Below are positions 17,220-26,180 of a stretch of 64,000 bases of DNA, one piece after another. This stretch comes from Rhodobacteraceae bacterium Alg231-30. GTDB lineage: Bacteria; Pseudomonadota; Alphaproteobacteria; Rhodobacterales; Rhodobacteraceae. The notes below the pieces were generated by a model, which did no database searches, was not told the origin of the DNA, and worked only from the letters and a program-made list of their open reading frames with translations. Position numbers and translations under genes: made by a program. The first letter of the stretch is position 1. Each line of letters opens with the position of its first letter. Location of the stretch: contig FREU01000001.1 of NCBI GenBank assembly GCA_900143615.1, positions 458,767-522,766 of the forward strand. Reading direction: 5' to 3'.

Positions 17220-18089
17220 TTACCAGTCAAAATTCCTAAGAAGCTCTGCTAGTTCTCGGGTGAGTTGTGGGAAACGAGACTGTTCACGGGTTAGCAGTGA
17301 CACAGAACGACGGATGGCCAGTCCTTTGATTTCTCGAAATGTCAGTTGATCGGGCATAATTCGGACCACAGCACGGGGCAAGATCGTGACCCATTTTTCA
17401 GTGCGTACCATACTGATCAAAGAGAGGGTGTTGTGCACGGTGACCTTTGCGTCTTCAAGTAGAGTGACGTGCTCCGGGATGTCAATTTGGCGGCTGAGAT
17501 TGTTTTGCACAAAGCCTGCCGCCATGACCTGAGAAAGGGTGGGCTGTTGCGGTTGGGTTGCTAAGGGATGATTGGGCGCGCAAACGAGGCCGAAAGCGTC
17601 TTCAAACAAAGCTTCTTGTTGGATGCCATTTAGGATGGGTTGGCCTGAAGCAATACCCAAATCGGCCTGACCGCGTATCAAGGCATCAATGACTTTGTCC
17701 GTGTCTGTGTCGCGAAGCTCGACCTTGATGCCGGGATGCCGGGTGGTGAGGGTTTCAATTGCAGAAGGAAATACGAGGTCGGCTACCGAAGGCACGGAGG
17801 CGATGCGCAGCAGACCTTGTGGCGCATTTGCGGCGGACTCGATGGCATCTACGGTGTCTTCAAATTGGCGAAGCTGCTCTTGGGCTAGCGCGAAAATCTC
17901 CTCCCCTAATGGTGTGAGGCGGTTTTTACGTTCACCTTCAAAAAGGCGCGCACCGAGGTGCTCTTCGAGGTGTTTGAGCGTCATAGAGACGGCCGATTGT
18001 GTGCGCCCCAATTGTAGGGCAGCGTCTGCAAGATTTCCTGTCTGCGCAACAGTGGCAAAGCAACGTAGCATTGCAATCTTGATCGCCAT
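17220..18089 (-). CDS. LysR-family transcriptional regulator
   Basis: This 289-residue protein has an N-terminal winged helix (LRCFATVAQTGNLADAALQLGRTQSAVSMTLKHLEEHLGARLFEG) and a periplasmic-binding-like effector domain. It is divergent from the aldehyde dehydrogenase gene with only 96 nt between starts, the usual arrangement for a LysR regulator controlling its neighbour. The spacer has an imperfect inverted pair GATGTT/AACATC (about 18131-18173) that could be part of its site. The effector is unknown; an amine or its degradation product is a reasonable guess from context. Confidence 0.9.
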   Translation of the reverse strand: MAIKIAMLRCFATVAQTGNLADAALQLGRTQSAVSMTLKHLEEHLGARLFEGERKNRLTPLGEEIFALAQEQLRQFEDTVDAIESAANAPQGLLRIASVPSVADLVFPSAIETLTTRHPGIKVELRDTDTDKVIDALIRGQADLGIASGQPILNGIQQEALFEDAFGLVCAPNHPLATQPQQPTLSQVMAAGFVQNNLSRQIDIPEHVTLLEDAKVTVHNTLSLISMVRTEKWVTILPRAVVRIMPDQLTFREIKGLAIRRSVSLLTREQSRFPQLTRELAELLRNFDW

Positions 18090-18185
18090 TTCAGTTTTCC
18101 TGAAGTTTGTTTGATTTATTTAAGTTTGACTGATGTTGGTTTCGAAGTCCACGGTGTTTCAAACATCTGAATTGGGACGTACGTC

Positions 18186-19637
18186 ATGGCTGATACACAA
18201 CTGAACCTCATTGCCGGTAATTGGGTTGCAGGTGAAAGCGAGATTGAAAACCGCAATCCTTCGGATTTGAGCGACCTTGTCGGCATGTTCGCGCAAGCCA
18301 CTGGTGACCAACTTGAGGCGACGCTCGATCAGGCGCGTCAGGCGCAGATCGAATGGGCGGCCTATGGTTTGGAGAGAAAACAGGCTGTGTTGAATGCGAT
18401 CGGTACCGAGATGATGGCGCGGGCTGAGGAATTGGGGCGTTTGCTTTGCCGCGAGGAAGGCAAACCACTCGCCGAAGGGAAGGGCGAGGTGTATCGTGCA
18501 GGTCAGTTTTTCACTTACTACGCCGCGGAATGCCTGCGGCAGTTAGGTGAGAATGCCGATAGTGTACGCGATGGCGTCGAGATCGATGTGCGCCGCGAGC
18601 CGGTAGGTATTGTCGCAGTGATTTCACCTTGGAACTTCCCAACCGCCACCGCCTCTTGGAAAATTGCCCCCGCGCTGTGTTATGGCAATGCGGTGGTGTG
18701 GAAACCCGCCAATATTACACCTGCATCGGCTGTGGCTTTGGCTGAGATCATTGAGCGTCAAGACATTCCCAAAGGGTTGTTTTCGCTGGTCATGGGATCA
18801 GGACGCAGCATCGGGCAGCGCTTGGTGGAAAGCCCCAAAGTAGACGCAATTACTTTCACAGGCTCAGTGCCTGTGGGTAAAGGAATTGCGACAGCAGCCA
18901 TTCAAAACCTGACCAAGGTGCAGATGGAGATGGGGTCGAAAAACGCGCTGGCAGTGATGGACGATGCGGATTTGGATTTGGCGGCGACGCTTGCGCTGGG
19001 CGGGGCATTTGGCGGCACAGGGCAAAAATGCACGGCCTCTTCGCGGTTGGTTGTGCATGCTGCGGTGCATGACGCTTTTGTAGAGAAAGTCATTGCTGGC
19101 GCGAAGGCTATGAAAGTGGGCCATGCGCTGGAAGAGGGTACTCAGATGGGGCCTGTGGTCAGCGCACAGCAACTGCAGGAAAACCTCGACTATGTGGCGC
19201 TGGGCGTTTCGGAGGGGGCTGAGTTGGCCTGTGGTGGGGCGCGTTTGGAGATGCCGCACGACGGCTTCTATATGTCGCCTGGTGTGTTTTTGAGCACTAC
19301 AAATGACATGCGCATTAACCGCGAAGAGATGTTTGCTCCGCTCACAAGTGTGATCAAAGTGCATAGTTACGATGAAGCGCTGGCGACGGTGAATGACACG
19401 AATTTTGGCCTGACCTCGGGCATTGTGACGCAAAGCCTGGCGCGGGCCACACATTTCCGGCGCAATGCGCGCACGGGTGTTGTGACGGTGAACCTGCCCA
19501 CGGCTGGAACAGACTATCATGTACCTTTCGGCGGGCGCGGCGACAGTTCGTATGGGCCGCGTGAACAGGGCAAGTCGGCGTCAGAATTCTACACCACAGT
19601 AAAGACAGCTTATATCAGCGCAGGGGCGCCAGCCTGA
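18186..19637 (+). CDS. NAD(P)-dependent aldehyde dehydrogenase (ketoglutarate-semialdehyde dehydrogenase-like)
   Basis: This 483-residue enzyme has the ALDH landmarks: SPWNFPTATASWKIAPAL, the cofactor loop ITFTGSVPVGKGI, the general-base glutamate in MEMGSKNALAV, and the catalytic cysteine in GTGQKCTASSR. The last block resembles alpha-ketoglutaric semialdehyde dehydrogenases, though substrate is uncertain. The stop overlaps the next ATG (TGATG), so the dipeptidase-like protein is probably made from the same transcript. The divergent LysR gene is the likely regulator. Confidence 0.9.
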   Translation: MADTQLNLIAGNWVAGESEIENRNPSDLSDLVGMFAQATGDQLEATLDQARQAQIEWAAYGLERKQAVLNAIGTEMMARAEELGRLLCREEGKPLAEGKGEVYRAGQFFTYYAAECLRQLGENADSVRDGVEIDVRREPVGIVAVISPWNFPTATASWKIAPALCYGNAVVWKPANITPASAVALAEIIERQDIPKGLFSLVMGSGRSIGQRLVESPKVDAITFTGSVPVGKGIATAAIQNLTKVQMEMGSKNALAVMDDADLDLAATLALGGAFGGTGQKCTASSRLVVHAAVHDAFVEKVIAGAKAMKVGHALEEGTQMGPVVSAQQLQENLDYVALGVSEGAELACGGARLEMPHDGFYMSPGVFLSTTNDMRINREEMFAPLTSVIKVHSYDEALATVNDTNFGLTSGIVTQSLARATHFRRNARTGVVTVNLPTAGTDYHVPFGGRGDSSYGPREQGKSASEFYTTVKTAYISAGAPA

Positions 19638-20617
19638 TGCGGATAGACTGTCTGCAATACGCCAATTGGTCTGAAAAGATTTTTCGCCAGATGCGCGCAG
19701 GCGGTGTGGACGCGGTGCATGTCACCATCGCCTATCACGAGACGTTTCGCGAAACGGTAGCTAACTTTGAGCAATGGAACCGCTGGTTTGAGCAATACCC
19801 CGATCTGATCATGAAGGGGCAGTGGGCGAGCGATATTGACGTGGCGCGCAAGACAGGACGTACAGCAATCTTCTTTGGGTTCCAGAACCCAAGCCCGATG
19901 GAGGACGATATCGGGTTAGTGGAAATTCTGCATACATTAGGCGCGCGGTTTATGCAGCTGACCTATAATAACCAATCGCTTTTGGCGACGGGCTGTTATG
20001 AAGCCGAGGATAGTGGCGTGACCCGTATGGGGCGGCAGGTTATCAAAGAGATGAACCGCGTTGGTTTGGTTGTGGACATGAGCCATTCGGCGGATCGCTC
20101 GACTATTGAGGCGGCGGACATTTCACAGAGGCCCATCGCGATTACTCATGCGAACCCGCATGTCTGGTCACCAGCGCTGCGTAACAAAAAGGATGATGTT
20201 ATCCGCGCTGTGACGGCAAATGGCGGCATGTTCGGTTTTTCGCTGTACCCGCATCATCTGAAGGGGAAATCGGACTGCTCTGTAACAGACTTTTGCGAGA
20301 TGATCGCGCGTACGGCGGATACTTTTGGGGTGCAGAATTTGGGGATCGGTACGGATTTGTGCCAAGATCAGCCAGACAGCATTGTGGAGTGGATGCGCGT
20401 GGGACGCTGGACCAAGGAGATTGACTACGGCGAAGGCTCGGCCAGCAATGCCGGCTTTCCGCCAATGCCCCATTGGTTTCAAGACAATCGCGATTTTGGC
20501 AATATCGAGAGCGGCCTGAAGGCCGTCGGTATGAGTGAGGCCGAAGTGGCTGCAATTATGGGTAGCAATTGGTACCGCTTCTTTAAAGACAATTTTGGGG
20601 CAGGGGCAGTGGCATGA
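19637..20617 (+). CDS. Peptidase M19 (membrane dipeptidase)-family protein, HxD motif absent
   Basis: The 326-residue cytoplasmic protein has the renal-dipeptidase barrel order: FFGFQNPSP, LTYNNQS, VVDMSHSADRS, ITHANPHVW and IGTDL. The N-terminal metal motif of active M19 enzymes (DGHND type) reads IDCLQYANW, so the first zinc His and Asp are missing. A comparable M19 subfamily occurs beside dimethylglycine/betaine genes in Pseudomonas (PA5396 type, from memory). Its start overlaps the ALDH stop and its end overlaps the next start, so it belongs to a tightly coupled operon. Confidence 0.82.
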   Translation: MRIDCLQYANWSEKIFRQMRAGGVDAVHVTIAYHETFRETVANFEQWNRWFEQYPDLIMKGQWASDIDVARKTGRTAIFFGFQNPSPMEDDIGLVEILHTLGARFMQLTYNNQSLLATGCYEAEDSGVTRMGRQVIKEMNRVGLVVDMSHSADRSTIEAADISQRPIAITHANPHVWSPALRNKKDDVIRAVTANGGMFGFSLYPHHLKGKSDCSVTDFCEMIARTADTFGVQNLGIGTDLCQDQPDSIVEWMRVGRWTKEIDYGEGSASNAGFPPMPHWFQDNRDFGNIESGLKAVGMSEAEVAAIMGSNWYRFFKDNFGAGAVA

Positions 20618-22302
20618 TTGAGCCAACGCTGACCCAAGTGGCCCGTCGTGATCCGGCGGTTGTCATGCGCCTTAAGCGGTTAGGGTCTTTGCATCAGTGT
20701 CGGCTTAGTTTCATGCGTATTTTGACACGACGCATGGCCGAACAGAATTGGGAATTCACCCGTCCTGTGTTTGATATTGATGACCTTGGCGTGGGGCGCG
20801 CCGTTTATACTGCCAAAGGGCCTGAGCGTAGCTATTCGTTGATTGCTTTTGCACATGATTTGCCGGCTGATCAACGATCAGATCGCGTGATCGCCGAGGC
20901 ATGGGATGCGACTTTTACTTTGTTTGATGGGATTCCGAGCGAGGCAGATCTGGATCGGTTGTCCCAAAATGTGCCGTTACAGGAAGCAGGGCGTGTGCAA
21001 GAAACAGAACTGTCGCTGTCGCGTGCGAACCGTTCTGTTCGACTGTGGGCGCATGTGGTTGATGCTTTGGCTGCAGGGAAACAACCTGACCCGGGCATGA
21101 TTGATCAAGTCGGTTATTTGATGCGCACAACTGCCGTTTACGGATCTGGTAAATTTGGCGCTGCAGATCGGGAGACGTTGGCGGATCGCGATGAGCTGCA
21201 GGTTCCCTTTCAGGCGGAAATGTTGTCGGTATTTCTAACGCGGACTTTTGTGCGCGATTTGGTTCAACATATGGCGAACGTTAGAGGTGGGGAGGCGACG
21301 GCAACCTTGAGGCCTGCGCTTGCGCGGCGTCTGGGAATTGGCAACTCCACTGGATTGGGGATGGCGCCGTTTATCATTAATCATCCGGTTTTGTTTAATA
21401 ATTGGATTATGGTGCGCGAAGAAGCCATCGCGCGGGTACGTTCGCTCACACAAGCTTCAGCCAAGGAAATTGCTCACTTTAAAGACGTTCTGGACCGCGC
21501 GATTGTCTCAGTCGCTAAGTGGCGATCCGAGCATCCGGTTCAGATCAAAAAGCTTGAGACCCTGCAACGTGATATTTTTGCGCTACAACAATACATCGCC
21601 GACCAAGAACTTTCGGGCGACTTGCCGTGGGATGCGTTGATGGTCTGGGCTGAAGATGTGTTGAGTGAAGAGGGGCAAGAGTTCGTTGCTTCTCTGATAC
21701 TAGAGCCGTATGGCGCGTTGGTGGATGGATTAGCCAGCTGTATGGCTGACCATTACGAAAAAAGCTTCCGCATCGATGGCGCGATGACGGTCGGCGCATT
21801 GAGAGCGCGCATTGAGCAAAACTTTGGCTGGGCTCTTGCTGTGGATTGGCAAAGGCGCGAGAATTGCGCCCGGGCGTGGTATGTTTCTGAGGAAAAGCTA
21901 GAACCGCGACTGGGTGAACGCTTTGACGAGCCTATCGAAGAGTATGAACAACCTTTGGCTCCTGCGCGCGATGCGGCAATGGCACATGCGGCTTTGAAAG
22001 ATTGGGGGAGGGATGGGCCTGTGGCTGAATTTCTACTCAAGCACCCAGAGCATCGCCACACCGTGCGGCGTGCCCAGCTGAGTGAAATTGCGCCGTATTC
22101 AGAGATTCATGACAACACCATAAGCTCGGAGGTGTTACCGATTGATATGTTGCGCGCCAAGCTGTCGTTTTTTGGAGCAACGCGGTTTGATCCGCGTTCC
22201 GATAGATGGGTGCGAATTTGTATGTATGCCAACGCGCCATATCCAGAGGAGTTAACGGAGCAAAACGCGGATCTCTGGGTCTATCCAAAGGATTTGTCGT
22301 GA
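20614..22302 (+). CDS. Uncharacterised 562-residue protein
   Basis: I do not recognise this family. The protein is soluble-looking, with no signal peptide or membrane segments, and mostly alpha-helical in composition. It begins MIEPTLTQVARRDP. An Arg-rich block (MRLKRLGSLHQCRLSFMRILTRR, about 16-38) is followed by a mixed domain (PVFDIDDLGVGRAVYTAKG). A helical middle and a C-terminal part rich in acidic and Trp residues end in WVYPKDLS. It overlaps the M19-like gene by 4 nt (ATGA) and the DUF3726 gene by 4 nt (GTGA), so all should be produced together. A role in the same amine-related pathway is inferred. Confidence 0.8.
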   Translation: MIEPTLTQVARRDPAVVMRLKRLGSLHQCRLSFMRILTRRMAEQNWEFTRPVFDIDDLGVGRAVYTAKGPERSYSLIAFAHDLPADQRSDRVIAEAWDATFTLFDGIPSEADLDRLSQNVPLQEAGRVQETELSLSRANRSVRLWAHVVDALAAGKQPDPGMIDQVGYLMRTTAVYGSGKFGAADRETLADRDELQVPFQAEMLSVFLTRTFVRDLVQHMANVRGGEATATLRPALARRLGIGNSTGLGMAPFIINHPVLFNNWIMVREEAIARVRSLTQASAKEIAHFKDVLDRAIVSVAKWRSEHPVQIKKLETLQRDIFALQQYIADQELSGDLPWDALMVWAEDVLSEEGQEFVASLILEPYGALVDGLASCMADHYEKSFRIDGAMTVGALRARIEQNFGWALAVDWQRRENCARAWYVSEEKLEPRLGERFDEPIEEYEQPLAPARDAAMAHAALKDWGRDGPVAEFLLKHPEHRHTVRRAQLSEIAPYSEIHDNTISSEVLPIDMLRAKLSFFGATRFDPRSDRWVRICMYANAPYPEELTEQNADLWVYPKDLS

Positions 22303-22931
22303 GTTGGTCTTTGAACGAAGTTGAGAGTTTGGCCAAGAGAGCGACGCGCGGCGTGGGGTATCCTTGGGGAGTGGCTGAAGAAGCAGCTATGGCGGTACGC
22401 TGGCTGAGTGCACGAGATGTCGATGGCGCAGCAGCTTTGGTGCAGATGTTGACACAGGTCGATGGGAAGGCGTTTGGGTATCGTTCGCCGGAGGCCGGTT
22501 GTGAAATTTGGCGGGCCAGTTCCGGCACACTTTGCCCGCTGCTGGCTGGCGCTGCTCTGTCAGATTTCGCGTCCTATTTTCCTGAGGGCGGCATCGAGAC
22601 AGAGGCGATGTGGCAACCGATTTTGATGGTTCCCTTTGCCGCGGCGCTTGCTCGCAATAATGGAAAGCCAATCGCTGTTCTCTGGGGTGAAACTACGGCG
22701 ATCACGGACGGTGATGTTCTGAGCTTGCAAGGCCCAATGGAAGCAGTCGCTGAAGCTGTTCATATTGCTCCAGCCGCATTGGAAACCGCCACGGCAAGAA
22801 AAACAAATCGCGCAAAAACCGGGCCTCAGGATTGGGTGGCTCTCATGCAATTGGCCCACAGAACATATGCGCCTGCTTCTGAGGAGTCGCGGATGAGCGG
22901 CGCAGGGGCGGGATTGTGCGATAATGATTGA
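22299..22931 (+). CDS. DUF3726-family protein
   Basis: The start is GTG at 22299, overlapping the previous stop (GTGA). The true N-terminus is MSWSLNEVESLAKRATRGVGYPWGVAEEA, which is where DUF3726 similarity begins; longer upstream frames are not real. The 210-residue product has no signal or membrane segment. The family has no assigned activity. It is the final member of a four-gene coupled set (ALDH, M19-like, 562-residue protein, DUF3726), and 214 nt later the BCCT gene follows on the same strand. Confidence 0.78.
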   Translation: MSWSLNEVESLAKRATRGVGYPWGVAEEAAMAVRWLSARDVDGAAALVQMLTQVDGKAFGYRSPEAGCEIWRASSGTLCPLLAGAALSDFASYFPEGGIETEAMWQPILMVPFAAALARNNGKPIAVLWGETTAITDGDVLSLQGPMEAVAEAVHIAPAALETATARKTNRAKTGPQDWVALMQLAHRTYAPASEESRMSGAGAGLCDND

Positions 22932-23144
22932 GCAGATGCTGCTCACATAGAGTTTGAAGCGAAAGCTTCTAATGAAACAAACGCGCGAATGGGACACAAA
23001 GTCGGCTTGCCGGTCTTTGCGCCCCCCAAATGGCGGAACAGCCATTTTGAGGTGAGGATGAACCTTGCCCATGAACTAGGGAGTGAAACTGCGGTTTGCC
23101 TAGGAGGGGCGGATCGCTTGTTTCAAGCGAAGGGAGGAAAGTGA

Positions 23145-24977
23145 ATGTCAATCAAACAGCCGTTTACGGATCTGGAAATCAAGACGTCCTCAAAGGGCTT
23201 CTATGAAGGGCACAGCGTAGAAATCGCTCTGCTAAGCAAAGCAATTATGGTGGGGCTGGTTCTCTGGGCCCTCGTGTGGCCTGCGAATGCGAATGGTGTT
23301 TTAGGCAGTCTCAACTGGAAAATCTTGGAAGGGTTTAACGCGTTTTATATTGTCATCGTGGGCCTCTTCTTTTTCTTCCTATTTGTCGTGGCGTTGCTGC
23401 CGCAAACGGGAAAGCGTATTATGGGACGACCAGGCGAGGGGACCGAATTTTCGAATTTTTCGTGGTTCTCAATGATGTTTGGCGCAGGCCTAGGCGTGGG
23501 GTTAATGGTCTTTGCCACCGCAGAGCCGCTGGGGCTATGGGGCTCCAATCCAGTGGTTTTGTCGCAAGATGTGGCACCAAACAGTGAAGAGGCGCTCACC
23601 TCGGCTTACCGCTATACCTTTGCACACTATGGTTTTCACGCTTGGGCTATCTATGTGGTGACAGGGCTGTCGCTGGCCTACTACGCCTATACACGTGACA
23701 TGCCACTGACAATCCGTACTGCGCTCACGCCGCTGTTTGGCAAGATGCTGAACGGTTTTTTGGGCCATGTTGTCGATGTCCTGGGCGTGGTTGCTACTAT
23801 CCTAGGTGTGTCTGTGACAATTGGCTTTGGTGTTTCGCAGTTTATCGATGGGATGTATGCGATTACCGGCATGGAGTGGATGATGGACATGAGTGGTGAC
23901 GCACCTGCTCCAGGCACTGTGGGTCTGATTGCCGGACTTTTGGTGATCATGGGACTGTCGATTATTTCGGCCGTGTCGGGCGTGGGGCGAGGCGTGAAAT
24001 ACCTCTCCAACCTCAATCTTGTGCTATCGCTTGTCTTGCTATTTACCTTTGTGATCTTTGGCTCATTCTTATTTGCGATGACCACCTATGCTTCGGCATT
24101 GGTTGACTATGTTCTGAACTTCTTGTCGCTCAGCTTTGGCGCCTATGGACCGCAATCCGCAGCAGCGTTTGATGCAGCACTTCCTGCTGAAGCCGCGCCT
24201 TTTGCAGATGCATTGCGCGGTGGTGCAACTAACGCTTGGGGGTCATTTGACGGGTTCCGGAGCGGGCTTGAGGGGGATGCTGCGGCTTTGTCTGAAAGCA
24301 CGTTGCAAGCAGCATACGCGGCCGGTGAACCGGGGCGTCAATTTGGTTGGCAAGCAGGGTGGACCACCTTCTACTGGGCGTGGTGGATCGCATTTTCGCC
24401 ATTTGTCGGTCTGTTCCTAGCGCGTATTTCGCGCGGGCGTTCAGTGCGGGAATTCATCGTTGGATGTGTCTTTGCACCCGCGCTTGTCTGTTTTGCGTGG
24501 ATGACCATCCTTGGAGGCACAGCCATTGATCTGGAACTGACAGGCGGGGCCGAAGGCGCAATTATCGGCGCGTCCAATACAGCCAAACTGTTTATCACCT
24601 TAAGCGAGATGATTTCAGGTGGGTTTCTGTCTGCCATTACCATCATGTGCGTGGTGCTGATTATGACCTTCCTCGTAACGTCGGCAGACTCGGGTATTTT
24701 GGTGATGAACACGATTATGTCCGGTGGTGATCAGGAAGTCGGGAACAAGCACAAGGTCGTCTGGGGTGTTATCCTGACCGCCGTGATTGGTACCTTGCTG
24801 ATTGCGGGTGCTTCTAGTGGCACAAACCCGATGGACGCGTTGAAAAATGCGATGATTATCGGGGCGTTGCCCTTTACGATGGTGATGGGCTTTATGTGTA
24901 TCGCTCTGGCCAAAGCGCTATACCGTGATGGCATACGTGAGAAAGCGGGCACGCTGACGCCACATGTTGCTGAGTAA
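23145..24977 (+). CDS. BCCT-family betaine/carnitine/choline transporter
   Basis: This is a 610-residue protein with about 12 membrane segments. The BCCT signature is clear in WTTFYWAWWIAFSPFVGLFLARISRGRSVREF. GAGLGVGLMVFATAEPLGLW and LVTSADSGILVMN are also typical of the family. The ATG has GGGAGGAAAGTGA upstream. These carriers import quaternary ammonium compounds (glycine betaine, choline, carnitine) or DMSP. The neighbouring MttB homologue and M19/ALDH genes suggest catabolic use of the imported compound. A strong bidirectional terminator follows. Confidence 0.94.
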   Translation: MSIKQPFTDLEIKTSSKGFYEGHSVEIALLSKAIMVGLVLWALVWPANANGVLGSLNWKILEGFNAFYIVIVGLFFFFLFVVALLPQTGKRIMGRPGEGTEFSNFSWFSMMFGAGLGVGLMVFATAEPLGLWGSNPVVLSQDVAPNSEEALTSAYRYTFAHYGFHAWAIYVVTGLSLAYYAYTRDMPLTIRTALTPLFGKMLNGFLGHVVDVLGVVATILGVSVTIGFGVSQFIDGMYAITGMEWMMDMSGDAPAPGTVGLIAGLLVIMGLSIISAVSGVGRGVKYLSNLNLVLSLVLLFTFVIFGSFLFAMTTYASALVDYVLNFLSLSFGAYGPQSAAAFDAALPAEAAPFADALRGGATNAWGSFDGFRSGLEGDAAALSESTLQAAYAAGEPGRQFGWQAGWTTFYWAWWIAFSPFVGLFLARISRGRSVREFIVGCVFAPALVCFAWMTILGGTAIDLELTGGAEGAIIGASNTAKLFITLSEMISGGFLSAITIMCVVLIMTFLVTSADSGILVMNTIMSGGDQEVGNKHKVVWGVILTAVIGTLLIAGASSGTNPMDALKNAMIIGALPFTMVMGFMCIALAKALYRDGIREKAGTLTPHVAE

Positions 24978-25002
24978 ACTAGCACTAGTTTTTTGAGAAA
25001 AA

Positions 25003-25033
25003 GGCAGAGGGCTGAAAAGCCCTCTGCCTTTGC
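25003..25033. terminator. Bidirectional terminator between BCCT gene and small lipoprotein gene
   Basis: GGCAGAGGGCT and AGCCCTCTGCC form a perfect 11-bp stem with a GAAA loop. TTTGCT follows on the plus strand and TTTTTCTC on the minus strand. It serves two convergent genes. Confidence 0.88.
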
Positions 25034-25066
25034 TCTTCTAGGCAGGCCTGTCCGAACGGTGAGTGC

Positions 25067-25252
25067 TTATACGCCGGGACTGGGTAAGTTAGGGGCGTTT
25101 GCGCCTGTGACGGGATCGTCGTCGCCACGTTCGGCGCAGGTTACTGGGTATTGGCTGGAAGTATCACACTGTGTGATAGGGTATTTTTCTGCCTCTGCGC
25201 AGGCGGAAACCAAAGTGGCGACAATACAAGCCAAGGCAATTTTAAGTTTCAT
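25067..25252 (-). CDS. Small predicted lipoprotein
   Basis: This 61-residue product has a lipoprotein signal: charged MKLK, a hydrophobic stretch and the lipobox LVSAC (cysteine about residue 18). A polar mature part has two more cysteines (ITQCDTS, PVTCAERG) and a Pro-rich end. GAGGACTCAGG precedes the ATG, and the gene ends at the shared terminator. I do not recognise a function. Lipobox plus terminator make it likely to be real despite its size. Confidence 0.65.
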   Translation of the reverse strand: MKLKIALACIVATLVSACAEAEKYPITQCDTSSQYPVTCAERGDDDPVTGANAPNLPSPGV

Positions 25253-25408
25253 GATCCTGAGTCCTCTTTGACTAAAGTAACATTCTTGAGATGAGTATCT
25301 TATTAAATTGACAGTTTTGTCAATTTTGTTCTCAGGACATTTTGGCGCAGGTCAGTTATACGTCTTCTTCCCTCTGGGAGGTGAAATTTTCGGGTGAACG
25401 GAACCAGT

Positions 25409-26107
25409 TTACGTTGTCGTAGCTAAATTTGCCCGAGCTTGGCTGCGTGCCAATAGGCTGTCAGAGGCGACAATGAGGTCTGGTACTGGTTTTTCAGAGA
25501 GCGTTTTCGCGTCCTCTGCAGACATGCCCAAGCCGCGTAGAATAGAGGCGACCACTTGAGCAGCATGTGCATCTTTGTCCTCAGACATAGGAATGCGGAA
25601 AATCCCCATTAGCGCAGTGCCGGCGATGAGATCTAGTGCGATGGTCAGCGGCATGTCGAGAAAGCGCCCCCGTTCGATGCTGCCAAGAATATTTGGCGGA
25701 AGATACTCGTAGATAAGGTTGCCAGGGCCTGCCGCGTCAAGTCCAACATGTGTCACAAATCGTCCCAGAAAAGGGAAGCGGTGGGTTGCTTCGAGAAAGA
25801 GGCGAATACCGGTTGCAACACTGTCTTCGGGGGCGGGGTAGTTGCCCACCTCCAGTTCGATCAATTCGACCAACTCGTTGCCAAGTTGCTCGTTGGCGGC
25901 GACCAGCAGTTCGTGATTTGAGATGAAGTAGTTGTAAAATGTACCACGTGACACACCTGCGGCGACAATCACATCATCGATGACCGAAGCATCCACACCT
26001 TTTTCCGCAAAAATCAGGATCGCGCTTTCGATCAACTTGGCGCGGGTTTTCGCGCGCCGTGATGCGGCGGCCGCGCTGCGTCTATCAATTGATGAGTTGG
26101 CTGACAT
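25409..26107 (-). CDS. TetR-family transcriptional regulator
   Basis: This 232-residue protein has an N-terminal helix-turn-helix (VIDDVIVAAGVSRGTFYNYFISNHELLVAANEQL) typical of TetR regulators, followed by a helical ligand domain. It lies 73 nt downstream of an SDR gene on the same strand and probably regulates it. Its ribosome site GGGAG forms the 3' arm of an 8-bp stem (26113-26120 with 26149-26156), so translation from readthrough mRNA may be reduced. Confidence 0.9.
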   Translation of the reverse strand: MSANSSIDRRSAAAASRRAKTRAKLIESAILIFAEKGVDASVIDDVIVAAGVSRGTFYNYFISNHELLVAANEQLGNELVELIELEVGNYPAPEDSVATGIRLFLEATHRFPFLGRFVTHVGLDAAGPGNLIYEYLPPNILGSIERGRFLDMPLTIALDLIAGTALMGIFRIPMSEDKDAHAAQVVASILRGLGMSAEDAKTLSEKPVPDLIVASDSLLARSQARANLATTT

Positions 26108-26112
26108 GGCAA

Positions 26113-26156
26113 TGGCTCCCTTGCATTAGGTTTAGTCATGAATGGCAGGGGAGCCA
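26113..26156 (-). promoter_or_regulatory. Stem enclosing the TetR ribosome-binding site
   Basis: On the minus strand TGGCTCCC pairs perfectly with GGGAGCCA across 28 nt, and the latter contains the GGGAG Shine-Dalgarno of the TetR gene. It could mask the site in transcripts coming from the upstream SDR gene, or be a widely spaced operator. The function is inferred. Confidence 0.4.
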
Positions 26157-26180
26157 ATGGGGCAGAATAGTCGATGGTTA

